Positions 17,765 through 26,653 of a stretch of 64,000 nt of DNA are shown one piece after another (position 1 is the stretch's first letter; every line of letters starts with the position of its first letter). Source of the DNA: Methanomicrobiaceae archaeon (GTDB lineage: Archaea; Halobacteriota; Methanomicrobia; Methanomicrobiales; Methanomicrobiaceae); assembly GCA_016937345.1 (NCBI GenBank), contig JAFGWE010000046.1, positions 1 to 64,000 on the forward strand. The letters are read 5' to 3'. The translations under genes and the position numbers were made by a program. The notes beneath the pieces are model-generated. The model did not search any database. It had not been told where the DNA came from and worked only from the letters and a program-made list of their open reading frames with translations.

Positions 17765-18982
17765 TCAATTACCGCCATCCTTTACCAAAAACAGCTTATC
17801 ACCGGGCCTGACCCGGGCAGGAACTTTTATCCCGCATCTTTCACCTTTCCCGACAGATTCAACAGACTCATGATTAATCTGCATCTCTTCAATGATTGTG
17901 TATTGTGCAGGAGTGGTTTTTCCATAAATGAGTATTTTATCACCGATATTCAGGCTCCCGGAGCGTATCAGAAATTCTGCGGCACAAACCTTTTTGTAAT
18001 AATTAACAGCCTCTCCAAGATACTCTTTTGACTCCCTGGCAGCAGGACCCTCACTTATCCAGTCCTTTTGAAGACCTTTATAAAAACCCTGTGAAAAACC
18101 CCTGTTATAAGCCCTTTTTAAGTCTTCCTTTAACTCTGCGGCCAGCACAGGTGTGAAATCCCCCGCCTCTATTGCAGACATTGCCCTTCTATAACAGGCA
18201 ACTGTTGTTTTTACATAGTCAGGCGGCCTGATTCTCCCCTCAATCTTAAAAGATCTGATCCCGGCCTCAATAAGCTCAGGCAAAATTTCTATGGAGCAGA
18301 GATCTTTTGGGCTTAAAACATAATCATGCCCTAAAATATAGGAATTTTTCTCATCCTCAACATCCGTAATCCTATAAAGCCTCCGGCACGGCTGAATGCA
18401 CTGCCCCCTGTTTGCGGATTTATGGAATGTATCAGCCGATAAAAAACACCGGCCTGACATGCTGACACACATAGCCCCGTGAATGAAGGTCTCAATCTCG
18501 CAGTTCAACCCTTCGGATTCAGACTGTCTCTTGATATCAGAAATATCAGATAAAGAGCACTCTCTTGCAAGGATTATTCTTTTTGCGCCCAGTTTTGCAT
18601 AAAACTTAAACGCCTGAAAATTAGAGACACTTGCCTGAGTTGAAATATGAACCGGAATTCCGGCCCTGTTTGCCATATCAAGAACTGCCATATCCCAGCA
18701 GATTACTGCATCAACTCCTGATTTTTTTGCCTCCGCCATTATTTTTTGGAGTTTTTCAAGCTCACTGTTATAAAAAATGGTATTTAAGGTCAGGTAGCCT
18801 TTTTTGTTATTTTCATGAAGATAATGCATGACGCCTGCAAGCTCGCTTATCTCAAAGTTTCCGGCATTATCCCGCATATTCATATTTTTAATGCCGAAAT
18901 AAACGGCATCCGCACCATTCTCCACAGCTGTCCTTAAACACGACCAGTCGCCGGCAGGTGCAAGAAGTTCAGGTATTTTCAT
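17765..18982 (-). CDS. peptidase U32 family protein
   Basis: 405 residues with the U32 signature: PELLAPAGDW at the start, GADAVYFG, and the Cys-rich block IHGAMCVSMSGRCF, then NRGQCIQPCRR (residues about 168-205). A C-terminal barrel follows. In bacteria related proteins (RlhA, TrhP, UbiU/V) modify RNA or hydroxylate substrates through an iron-sulfur cluster; genuine peptidase activity is doubtful. The specific role here is not deducible. Confidence 0.88.
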   Translation of the reverse strand: MKIPELLAPAGDWSCLRTAVENGADAVYFGIKNMNMRDNAGNFEISELAGVMHYLHENNKKGYLTLNTIFYNSELEKLQKIMAEAKKSGVDAVICWDMAVLDMANRAGIPVHISTQASVSNFQAFKFYAKLGAKRIILARECSLSDISDIKRQSESEGLNCEIETFIHGAMCVSMSGRCFLSADTFHKSANRGQCIQPCRRLYRITDVEDEKNSYILGHDYVLSPKDLCSIEILPELIEAGIRSFKIEGRIRPPDYVKTTVACYRRAMSAIEAGDFTPVLAAELKEDLKRAYNRGFSQGFYKGLQKDWISEGPAARESKEYLGEAVNYYKKVCAAEFLIRSGSLNIGDKILIYGKTTPAQYTIIEEMQINHESVESVGKGERCGIKVPARVRPGDKLFLVKDGGN

Positions 18983-19173
18983 TGCTGCTGAATATTTTGA
19001 TTTTTATCGGGTTAATACTATTTTTCTTAAGATACTTTTCGCCACCCAAAAAATAATCAGGTCTTTAATTCTAATCTCCTCTTTAAAATTTATAAATGAG
19101 AACCTGAAAATACCCTTATTTCAGATTAATAAAACCAAATAATATTTTATATTCAAAGCAGAGATACTCTGCA

Positions 19174-19557
19174 ATGAAATTTTCCGGGATAAGAAAGCAT
19201 AAGCTAAGCCACGAAGAGATGGGGATTGTCGGTGCATATTCTTCTTTTTTTGGCCTTCTTCTTATTGCAACAATTTTAAGCTACAGGTCAATACTGTTTT
19301 TTACAATTGAAAATCTCATAACACAAATTCCGGAACAGTTCAATTATTCTGCAATAGTATTCTCCTTTGTGGTATTCGGAATCATATTCATCCTCATTCC
19401 GGCATTACCTGTTTCATTCGACATCTATGAAAATGCTGTTAAAAAAAACTTCAAACTGATGTGTATGCTTCTTTTCCTGATTATAATATATGCAGCAGCC
19501 CTGATTTTCCAGATGTTTCAGGCATATTTAGAAATGATAGGATCAATAATTGCTTAG
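19174..19557 (+). CDS. hypothetical membrane protein, three TM segments
   Basis: 127 residues. A basic N-terminus of about 18 residues precedes three hydrophobic segments (about 20-45, 60-83 and 93-115). Family not recognised. ATG at 19174. It faces the fusion gene at 19641 convergently, and its own promoter region lies in the 190-base gap after the U32 gene. Confidence 0.55.
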   Translation: MKFSGIRKHKLSHEEMGIVGAYSSFFGLLLIATILSYRSILFFTIENLITQIPEQFNYSAIVFSFVVFGIIFILIPALPVSFDIYENAVKKNFKLMCMLLFLIIIYAAALIFQMFQAYLEMIGSIIA

Positions 19558-19640
19558 ATAAAAAATTATATCAGAAAATATAAGAAATTCCTGTATTATC
19601 CGGAACAATTTTTATTTGCATCTATCAAAAAGATTAGAGC

Positions 19641-22322
19641 CTACCCTACAATCTCTTCAACCGATGCTATAAGAAGATCAATCTCATGCTCTGTATTGTA
19701 AAGGCCGATACTTGCACGAACCGTTCCCTCTTTTAATCCAAGGAAGTCCATTAAAGGATGACAGCAGTGTTTTCCGGACCGGAGCATAATATCAGCGGTT
19801 TCATCAAGCATCTGTGCAACCTCATGCGGATTTATCCCTTCGACCGTAAATGAAACAACGCCTATCCGGTTTTCAGGGTTTTCGGTCACATAGACCGTAA
19901 CGCCGGAAATATTTTTCAAACCTTCAATAAGCCTCTTTGTAAGAGTCTCCTCATATTCACGGACATTTTTCATTCCAATCTTTGTGAGGTAGTCTGCTGC
20001 AACTCCAAGTCCGATTCCCCCGGAGACATTCGGTGTTCCCGCCTCGTATTTTCTGTAGCCGGTCTCAGGGGTAAAACCGTCAGCTGTTACAGACTCAACC
20101 ATTCCGCCGCCCAAAAACATAGGCTCGATATCAGCCTCTTTCATCCATAAAACACCGGTTCCCATCGGCCCGAGCATCTTGTGTCCTGAAAACACGAAAT
20201 AATCACAATCCAAATCTGCGACATCAACAGTTATGTGCGGAACACTTTGTGCACCGTCAACAAGAAGTTTCACACCATTCTTTTTGCAGATTTCTGCAAT
20301 CTTTTTTATTGGCGCTACAACTCCAAGGACATTTGATGCGTGCGTTACTGCAACAAGCCTCGTTGAAGGAGTGATCTTCTCCTCAAGCTCTTTTAAATCA
20401 GGCATGTATGAGGGGTCAATCCCGATAACATCTACCAAAACGCCCTGTTTTGAAAGTGCTCTCCATGGCAGCAGATTTGAATGGTGTTCAAGAACAGTCG
20501 TAACAATCCGATCACCGGGACTCCAGGACATTCCCATTGCCACCATATTTATGGCCTCTGTTGCATTCTTTGTAAATATGGTAACGCCTGCTTCACCTCC
20601 GATGAATTTTGCCACCTTCTCATGGGCATGCCAGTATTTCTGTGACGATATCTGTGTCAGCCTGTGAACTCCCCGGCCGGTATTCGCACGGTAATTGTGC
20701 TCAAAATCAATCATCGCGTCTACAACAGGTTCAGGCGAAAAACCGGTCGCTGCATTGTCCAGATAGACGATATCGCCGAGAATGGGAAAATCCTTTCTTA
20801 TCGAGGATATGTCATATCCCGAATCAGGATTTTTATCAGCGGACTGCTCTGTTCTCACCTCTTTTGCAACATGTACTCTTTTGGTTCTCTTTATCTCCGG
20901 CCCTGCCTTCAGAGAGTAATCATAATTGACTAAGACTCCTTTTTCCTTGCAGATCTCTCTCATCTTTGGGGGCAGACTCTTCCATCTCCAGAGTCCCCAG
21001 TTCAAAAACTCATCAGGGAGACCTTTCTTTTCAGCCCACATATCAATGAAATTATCCCAGCGTTCTGCATATTCAGGATGCAGCTGGCGAAGAACTTCAT
21101 ACTCGCTCTCAAGCATGGCCGGGCAGAGATAACAGCCGATTCTCTCAAGACCTAAGTCATATAACGGATTAATCTCCTCTTTCTGCCACCAAAGATAAAG
21201 ATAAACCTCAAGAGCCCTCCAGCTGCGTATAGGGGATATATTAAGCTGAAGAGGATTTGCCGGATTCTGACTGGTCTCTTCAAGTCCCGCACGGTTCCAT
21301 GATTCGTACCAGCGATTGCCCTGCACTGTAACACAGGGGCCGACACCGGAAAGATATGCCTTTAAGGGATGTAATTTTAAGAGTTTACAGCACCAGCGGC
21401 TGTCTTTTGCCGGAGGGCCGGCCCTTTCAACAGCCTGCCAGAAGTCTCCTCCCTTCTGTACAATCTCCACATCTTTTGAACGGATAAAGTCAATTGTCTC
21501 CGGAAATTCAAGTCCGGTGTCAATAAAAAATGCTTTTGTGATACCGGCTTTTTTTGCAAGAAGCAGGATTGCATTGCTGTCCTTACCACCGGAAAACGAT
21601 ACGTTTGCTACAGGGCGATCATTCATATGCTGCTTTATTTCCCGGATTGCCGCATGCTCAAGTTTTTTTAGGTGGTTTCTGTTCTTCTGGATGACCACCT
21701 CCCAGTCAGGATTGGGTAATTTTTTGGGGATTATCTCCACAAGTTCCTTAACCTTTATTCTATTGTCTTCCTTTACGATTCCGGTTCCAAATCTGCTTTT
21801 ATATTTTATAATGTATGTTCCGGGTGAAAACGGAGATAAAAGATCCAGTCTTTTCCCGCCGATTCTTCCTTTTGCTTTGGCATGGTCTGCATCTGTATAA
21901 ATATCGATTATGCCTTTTGTCACCTGACTCAGGATAAACGGAAGTGCTTCAACAGCAATATCAAATTTGAATTTTCGCTCAATCGGATCAAATATAAGCC
22001 AGCCCAGTCTCTCCCCGTTCATGATCACAAGGTCGGCACGATCCACGCCCCCTGTTTTATTTAAAAGAAGAACTTTTGATAGTAAAACAGGCCCAAACTG
22101 CTCATCTACAAGGCTTTTAATAAGTTTTACATCCGCTGAAAGGGCAGGTCTGAGTTCATAGGGAATAAGCAGATTAATCTTTTTTGCTTCACTGCCACAG
22201 TTACAGCTCTTGCCAATCAGGGGGACATTGCACTTAGGGCACCAGTATAGAATTTTTTTGACGGGAGGCTCGCTTATCACATTATTAAAAGGGGGGTTTG
22301 GGGGTATAAGAGTAACGCTCAT
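19641..22322 (-). CDS. PAPS-reductase-like / cysteine desulfurase fusion protein
   Basis: 893 residues in one frame. Residues about 28-45 form a zinc-ribbon-like element (CPKCNVPLIGKSCNC). Residues about 240-450 form a PP-loop ATPase of the PAPS-reductase family: SGGKDS (Lys247), FIDTGLEFPE, SRWCCKLLK and IGCYLCPAM. Residues about 500-893 are a SufS-type cysteine desulfurase: YLDNAATGFSPEPV, PLP Lys715 in SGHKMLGP, and catalytic Cys853 in SGKHCCHP. Joining a persulfide donor to a PP-loop domain suggests sulfur transfer, as in tRNA thiolation or sulfur assimilation (inference). It lies 95 bases downstream of fdhD on the same strand. Confidence 0.9.
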   Translation of the reverse strand: MSVTLIPPNPPFNNVISEPPVKKILYWCPKCNVPLIGKSCNCGSEAKKINLLIPYELRPALSADVKLIKSLVDEQFGPVLLSKVLLLNKTGGVDRADLVIMNGERLGWLIFDPIERKFKFDIAVEALPFILSQVTKGIIDIYTDADHAKAKGRIGGKRLDLLSPFSPGTYIIKYKSRFGTGIVKEDNRIKVKELVEIIPKKLPNPDWEVVIQKNRNHLKKLEHAAIREIKQHMNDRPVANVSFSGGKDSNAILLLAKKAGITKAFFIDTGLEFPETIDFIRSKDVEIVQKGGDFWQAVERAGPPAKDSRWCCKLLKLHPLKAYLSGVGPCVTVQGNRWYESWNRAGLEETSQNPANPLQLNISPIRSWRALEVYLYLWWQKEEINPLYDLGLERIGCYLCPAMLESEYEVLRQLHPEYAERWDNFIDMWAEKKGLPDEFLNWGLWRWKSLPPKMREICKEKGVLVNYDYSLKAGPEIKRTKRVHVAKEVRTEQSADKNPDSGYDISSIRKDFPILGDIVYLDNAATGFSPEPVVDAMIDFEHNYRANTGRGVHRLTQISSQKYWHAHEKVAKFIGGEAGVTIFTKNATEAINMVAMGMSWSPGDRIVTTVLEHHSNLLPWRALSKQGVLVDVIGIDPSYMPDLKELEEKITPSTRLVAVTHASNVLGVVAPIKKIAEICKKNGVKLLVDGAQSVPHITVDVADLDCDYFVFSGHKMLGPMGTGVLWMKEADIEPMFLGGGMVESVTADGFTPETGYRKYEAGTPNVSGGIGLGVAADYLTKIGMKNVREYEETLTKRLIEGLKNISGVTVYVTENPENRIGVVSFTVEGINPHEVAQMLDETADIMLRSGKHCCHPLMDFLGLKEGTVRASIGLYNTEHEIDLLIASVEEIVG

Positions 22323-22417
22323 ACAATTTTACGACGTTGAGATCTATTAGAGATTAAGCCTTTAAATTTAGAAATAGAACTGATTATTCAGTGAATGTGA
22401 AATCTCTAATTCCGTTT

Positions 22418-23176
22418 TCATTTTATCCTGTGATTGCCGGTGTACACAATCATACCCTGCGGATTCACATGGCCTATAATCGTCATTTCTGTTTCAAGTC
22501 CCAGATCATACGCAAGCGAGGTTGTATCCCCAAAGGAGACAACGACAGGGATCTGAGTATAAAGACATTTTCGGACAATTTCAGATGAGATTCTCCCGCT
22601 AACTGCCGCAAAACATCCGGTTAAGGAGATATTTTTTAAAACTGCTGCTCCGATAGTCTTGTCAAGTGCATTATCCCGCCCGATATCCCCGGCGATTACA
22701 ACTGTATCTGTTGCGGTGAAGAGACCTGCAAAATGAATTTCACCGGTTTTATCATTCTCAATGCAGATTCTAAGAACAGATACCGCCTCCTGTATCCTCT
22801 CAGCTGAAAAAAATTCCCCATGTGGTGCAGAAGGAAGAGTAGAATAGTCAATAACAGATGCAGTACCGCCACAGCCTGAGAGAATGGTTTTCTTTGAGAA
22901 CAGTATCTTTCGTGGATTTTGGGTTATAATACTCACTTTGGTCCCTTCAACCTGTATGGATTCAATCTCATCCGGATTACTGACAACGCTTTCTGTTAAA
23001 AGAAAGCCGGTTGCATACTCTTTTAGCATATCAGGACTTGCCATTGCCGTTACTGCCTGCCTTCCGTTAACAAAAATAGAAACCGGAACTTCGACCACCA
23101 TTTCATGCTCATATTCCTCTTCAAAGGCCGCTGATTTATCGGAATTAATTTTTGTGCACCGGCGTTTTGTATACAT
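22418..23176 (-). CDS. fdhD: formate dehydrogenase accessory sulfurtransferase
   Basis: 252 residues. FdhD moves sulfur from a cysteine desulfurase to the molybdenum cofactor of formate dehydrogenase. Seen: VNGRQAVTAMASPDMLKEYATGFLLTE near the N-terminus (in two pieces in the fold), the loop SGCGGTAS with a single conserved Cys, GDIGRDNALDK (cofactor-binding) and SGRISSEIV. It is remote from fdhAB (about 18 kb) but directly upstream of a gene containing a desulfurase domain. Confidence 0.93.
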   Translation of the reverse strand: MYTKRRCTKINSDKSAAFEEEYEHEMVVEVPVSIFVNGRQAVTAMASPDMLKEYATGFLLTESVVSNPDEIESIQVEGTKVSIITQNPRKILFSKKTILSGCGGTASVIDYSTLPSAPHGEFFSAERIQEAVSVLRICIENDKTGEIHFAGLFTATDTVVIAGDIGRDNALDKTIGAAVLKNISLTGCFAAVSGRISSEIVRKCLYTQIPVVVSFGDTTSLAYDLGLETEMTIIGHVNPQGMIVYTGNHRIK

Positions 23177-23342
23177 TTTTTCTCTTGAAATTATATTGTG
23201 TTCAGACTTTAAAAGATCAATAACAGAATTATCGCTGCAAAATATAATACATATCTGTTATTGCGGAATCATTTCCAAATACTGCTCTTTTTTTCTATAT
23301 TATACCTTTTTTCTTGGAATACATCCCAGTAAACAACAAAGA

Positions 23343-23573
23343 ATGACTTCCATTGAATACCGTGCTACAGATTCACAGGATCAGGTCACTCTGGACACAG
23401 CTCAATGCTCAACACTTATCTTAAGAGCTCTCAGCTGGCTTGATAAGAATGGTTCTGTTGAAAACAGGGTGCCGGTAGCCAATGGTAATGAGGCGGCATT
23501 CTCATTTTATCAGAAATTTGGATTTTATCCACGCAGGACAATTCTTGAACAGAAGAAAAACCCTCTAAAATAA
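23343..23573 (+). pseudogene. truncated GNAT acetyltransferase (C-terminal part)
   Basis: A 76-residue frame starting ATG 23343. It ends in PVANGNEAAFSFYQKFGF, the acetyl-CoA pyrophosphate and helix 4/strand 5 region of GNAT enzymes. The acetyl-CoA P-loop (RxxGxG/A) and the N-terminal half are missing, so a full enzyme cannot be made. The frame stays open upstream as an antisense shadow of fdhD, which is not coding. Probably a gene remnant. Confidence 0.5.
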
Positions 23574-23618
23574 TACATTTATTCTCATAACTGAATCAGT
23601 CATCTCTTCACAAGTCCG

Positions 23619-24212
23619 CTATCTCAAAAGCAAAATATCTGCAACTTTCTCCGGCATCGCTTTCATACAGTTATGAGGACTTTTTAGTTCATAACAGACC
23701 CAGTTATCCCTCTCTCTATTTTTCCTGACATCTTCATATGCACACTTTCCAACTGCAATAAACTCGCTATTAGTACAGTGGACATAGGTCTTTGGAATTT
23801 TTCGTATAATTCCCTCATCAAAAATCAGTGGATCTGTAAACGGTCTCTCAGGGGTCAGCCCGAATGTCTGATATGGTGCACCACAACGCTCCATTATTCC
23901 ATAAAGCGAATCTCCGCTTTTAGGTACTGCCGAGTCAAGATATATGATTCGTATAATCCTCTCAGGAATTCGGGCACAAACACCTGTTATTACCATTGCA
24001 CCATAACTATGGCCTGCAAGAATAATTTTTTCAGAACGGATTTTTTCAATCACTTCACATACTTCGGATATATGGCCATTAAGAGTAGTCTCTTTGGGAT
24101 CTGCCAGAGTCGGTGCAAAGACATTGTACCCTGCACATTTTAGGTAAGGAACAACCTTCTCCCATACCGAACTATCATTATGACCGCCATGGATGAGCAC
24201 ATATGATGTCAT
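23619..24212 (-). CDS. alpha/beta hydrolase
   Basis: 197 residues, a compact alpha/beta hydrolase. VLIHGGHNDSSVW is the oxyanion region, AGHSYGA holds the nucleophile Ser, and PHNCMKAMPE near the end supplies the His. The pattern resembles plant-type methylesterase/hydroxynitrile lyase relatives and RsbQ-like esterases. No signal peptide, so cytoplasmic. Substrate unknown. Confidence 0.82.
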   Translation of the reverse strand: MTSYVLIHGGHNDSSVWEKVVPYLKCAGYNVFAPTLADPKETTLNGHISEVCEVIEKIRSEKIILAGHSYGAMVITGVCARIPERIIRIIYLDSAVPKSGDSLYGIMERCGAPYQTFGLTPERPFTDPLIFDEGIIRKIPKTYVHCTNSEFIAVGKCAYEDVRKNRERDNWVCYELKSPHNCMKAMPEKVADILLLR

Positions 24213-24349
24213 AGATATTCTTCAATCAAACTTAGGGATATTCAGAAATATAAGTTATTCTGCCTTTTTTTAAGGCTAAATAAAAATTTACTATCATTAA
24301 CCCTTCCTAATGCCAAATTCTTATTTAAGATTCCTGCATACTTCTAAAC

Positions 24350-25066
24350 ATGGACCCGACAATAATCAAAATCAGACAGGAACTTGAAAAAAATGCCGAC
24401 CCCGATACAAAAAAGTCATCACAGCGATTTTTCAAAGAAGAGATAAAATGCTACGGCATGAAAACGGCAGATGTAACAAAAATGGCAAAAAAATACTGGA
24501 AAGAGGCAAAAAAACGACCAAAACCTGAAATATTTGATCTCTGCGAAGAACTTTACAAATCAGGCTACCTTGAGGAGTCCTTTATCGTCTCAAACTGGAC
24601 TTATGCACTAAAAGATCGTTATGAAAAAGAGGACATTTTTGTATTCAGAGACTGGATTGATAAATATATAACCAACTGGGCGTCATGTGACGGATTCTGC
24701 AACCATACGATGGGCGATTTCATAGTGAAATACCCTGAATTTATTGATGAACTTAAAAAGTGGACTAAATCTCAAAACCGATGGATGAGGAGGGCCTCGG
24801 CAGTCTCACTTATAGTCCCGGCAAAAAAGGGGGATTTTCTAAAAGATGCTATTGAAATTGCAGACCTTCTCTTAACAGATGAGGAGGATATGGTACAGAA
24901 AGGCTACGGCTGGCTTTTAAAAGAAGAAAGCCGAAAACACACAGAAGAAGTCTTTAGCTATGTCATGAATAACAAAAAAATAATGCCGAGAACATCCCTC
25001 AGGTATGCAATAGAGCTCATGCCAAAGGAGCTAAAGGATGAGGCTATGAAAAAGGACTGGAATTAA
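24350..25066 (+). CDS. AlkD-family DNA alkylation repair glycosylase
   Basis: 238 residues, all-helical HEAT-like repeats characteristic of AlkD. Family features include SQRFFKEEIKCYGMK, DRYEKEDIFVFRDWIDKY, NWASCDGFCNH and RRASAVSLIVPAKK. AlkD enzymes excise bulky cationic alkylated bases without base flipping. It is monocistronic and converges on the PAS regulator gene with 6 bases between the stops. Confidence 0.9.
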   Translation: MDPTIIKIRQELEKNADPDTKKSSQRFFKEEIKCYGMKTADVTKMAKKYWKEAKKRPKPEIFDLCEELYKSGYLEESFIVSNWTYALKDRYEKEDIFVFRDWIDKYITNWASCDGFCNHTMGDFIVKYPEFIDELKKWTKSQNRWMRRASAVSLIVPAKKGDFLKDAIEIADLLLTDEEDMVQKGYGWLLKEESRKHTEEVFSYVMNNKKIMPRTSLRYAIELMPKELKDEAMKKDWN

Positions 25067-25072
25067 AATTTT

Positions 25073-26458
25073 TTAAATCTCCCTTGCAATAGAGCAGAAA
25101 TACATCCTTCCCAAAAACCTGACAAATGTTCTGGAGACATCAACGTCAAATACTTTCCCGTCCTTTTTTGCATGTATAGATATCGTCCTGTCCTTTTTCC
25201 CGGGGTGTGCATCAGACCACATTCTCCTCCATTCATCACCGGATATTGAGGGATTTATGTCAAATACAGAACATTTCCTCATCTCTTCACATGAATAGCC
25301 CAGAAGCTCACCTGCCGTTTTGTTGGCTTTGTAAACCGACCCTGTGTCATCAAAGAGAATTATCGAATCAGATGCGTTGTCAAAGGCGAACTGCGTGAAC
25401 AAAAGTTCTTTTTCTATCTCTTCCTTCTCAGATATAACGCCTAAAAGCCTTTTATTTACTTCCCGAAGCTCCTTTGTCCTCTCCTGAATCAGCTTTTCCA
25501 GGTTGTCATAATACTGCCTCAACTGACTTTCACTCTTTTTAAGTTCGGTTGTATTCCTTCCGATGGCATGATAGCCGGCAATATCTTTATTGTCCTTAAA
25601 TATTGCCCTGAAAGTCCATTGTTCAAAACCGATTCCTCCGTCCTTCTGGATTGATTTAACATCAAGATTTCCGGACGGATTTTCTGGAGTTAATGAGGAC
25701 AGTATGTTCTGTACTCTCTCCCTCTCATCCGACTGAAACATAGGAACAAAACGGAGGTTGCAAAGCCTTTCATAGCTTCTGCCAAGGTACCTGCAATAGG
25801 CGTCATTTACAAATATAATAGTCTGATCCGTATCAATATGAACAATAAATTCCGTCTGATCACTTGTTACAGCCTCATACTGCCTCCTGCAGATATTCAG
25901 CTTCTCCGAGTTCTCAATAAACTCAGTATTATCATAAATTACCAGAGCACAGCCTTCTTTTCCGGAATCAAATATTACTGGAATGAAATGCAGGCAGAGA
26001 TTATGCTTTTTTCCAAGAATGTAAGTCTCCCTGTCTGCAACAGAGCTCATTCCCTGCACTGCCTGATGAGTTAAATCCTCAATTGTACTATCTTTAAAAA
26101 GCTGATATGGAAGATTTTGCAGCTTTTCCCCATACATAAAATCAAGCGGGCATTTAAACAGACTGAGAGCCGGTTTGTTTACCATTGCTATTTCTTTTCT
26201 TGAATCAAAAATTATAGCAGGGCCGGGCGTGAATCTGAGAAGAGCTGAAAGGGGCATGCGCTGAACCAAAAAATAATTCCTTGCAGTTCCGCTTAATTTT
26301 CTGTCAACATCCCCTTTTAGTCTTAGCATATCAAGATATTTTGCACAGGTATTCCTGTGCATATGCAGTGCATTAGCTATCTCAGTTATGTTCAAACCAC
26401 GCGGATACTTTTTCAAAAGCTCCTTAATATTAATTGTTTCCTGGAATTCTCCCTGCAT
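25073..26458 (-). CDS. HTH-PAS regulatory protein, divergent from acs
   Basis: 461 residues from the ATG at 26458, preceded by GAAGGT; a GTG four codons earlier is possible. Residues about 10-60 form a helix-turn-helix (LNITEIANALHMHRNTCAKYLDML). Three PAS domains follow, with a coiled coil (about 310-345) before the third. There is no kinase or output domain, so sensing probably acts directly on the DNA-binding part. It is transcribed divergently from acs across a repeat-rich 195-base region, which suggests it regulates acs and itself (inference). Confidence 0.85.
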   Translation of the reverse strand: MQGEFQETINIKELLKKYPRGLNITEIANALHMHRNTCAKYLDMLRLKGDVDRKLSGTARNYFLVQRMPLSALLRFTPGPAIIFDSRKEIAMVNKPALSLFKCPLDFMYGEKLQNLPYQLFKDSTIEDLTHQAVQGMSSVADRETYILGKKHNLCLHFIPVIFDSGKEGCALVIYDNTEFIENSEKLNICRRQYEAVTSDQTEFIVHIDTDQTIIFVNDAYCRYLGRSYERLCNLRFVPMFQSDERERVQNILSSLTPENPSGNLDVKSIQKDGGIGFEQWTFRAIFKDNKDIAGYHAIGRNTTELKKSESQLRQYYDNLEKLIQERTKELREVNKRLLGVISEKEEIEKELLFTQFAFDNASDSIILFDDTGSVYKANKTAGELLGYSCEEMRKCSVFDINPSISGDEWRRMWSDAHPGKKDRTISIHAKKDGKVFDVDVSRTFVRFLGRMYFCSIAREI

Positions 26459-26490
26459 ATTTACCTTCACGCATTATTCTGGTCGCTTTT

Positions 26491-26565
26491 AATGCACTGC
26501 ATATATGTTGTGCATAAATTAGCTTTATACTTATTGGGTGCATAAATTAGTTTGTCTGCACTGCA
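26491..26565 (+). promoter_or_regulatory. repeat-rich divergent promoter of acs and the PAS regulator
   Basis: Two exact copies of GTGCATAAATTAG (26510-26522 and 26538-26550, 28 bases apart) are bracketed by two copies of TGCACTGCA (26493-26501 and 26557-26565). The TATA-like CTTTATAC (26523-26530) lies between the first pair. The nested, symmetric layout looks like operator sites for a dimeric regulator, with the neighbouring HTH-PAS protein as candidate. The acs leader would be about 100 bases. Confidence 0.55.
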
Positions 26566-26653
26566 CTGACACCATTTCTGCACAACCAAAGATCCTGCAG
26601 AAGTGAGTACAGGATTAATTCTACATGATTAATCATTAAGGAGACATGGAAAA

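Noticed and set aside
22884-23342. Long plus-strand frame continuous with the GNAT fragment
   Set aside because: This portion is the antisense shadow of fdhD; only the part from ATG 23343 resembles a protein.
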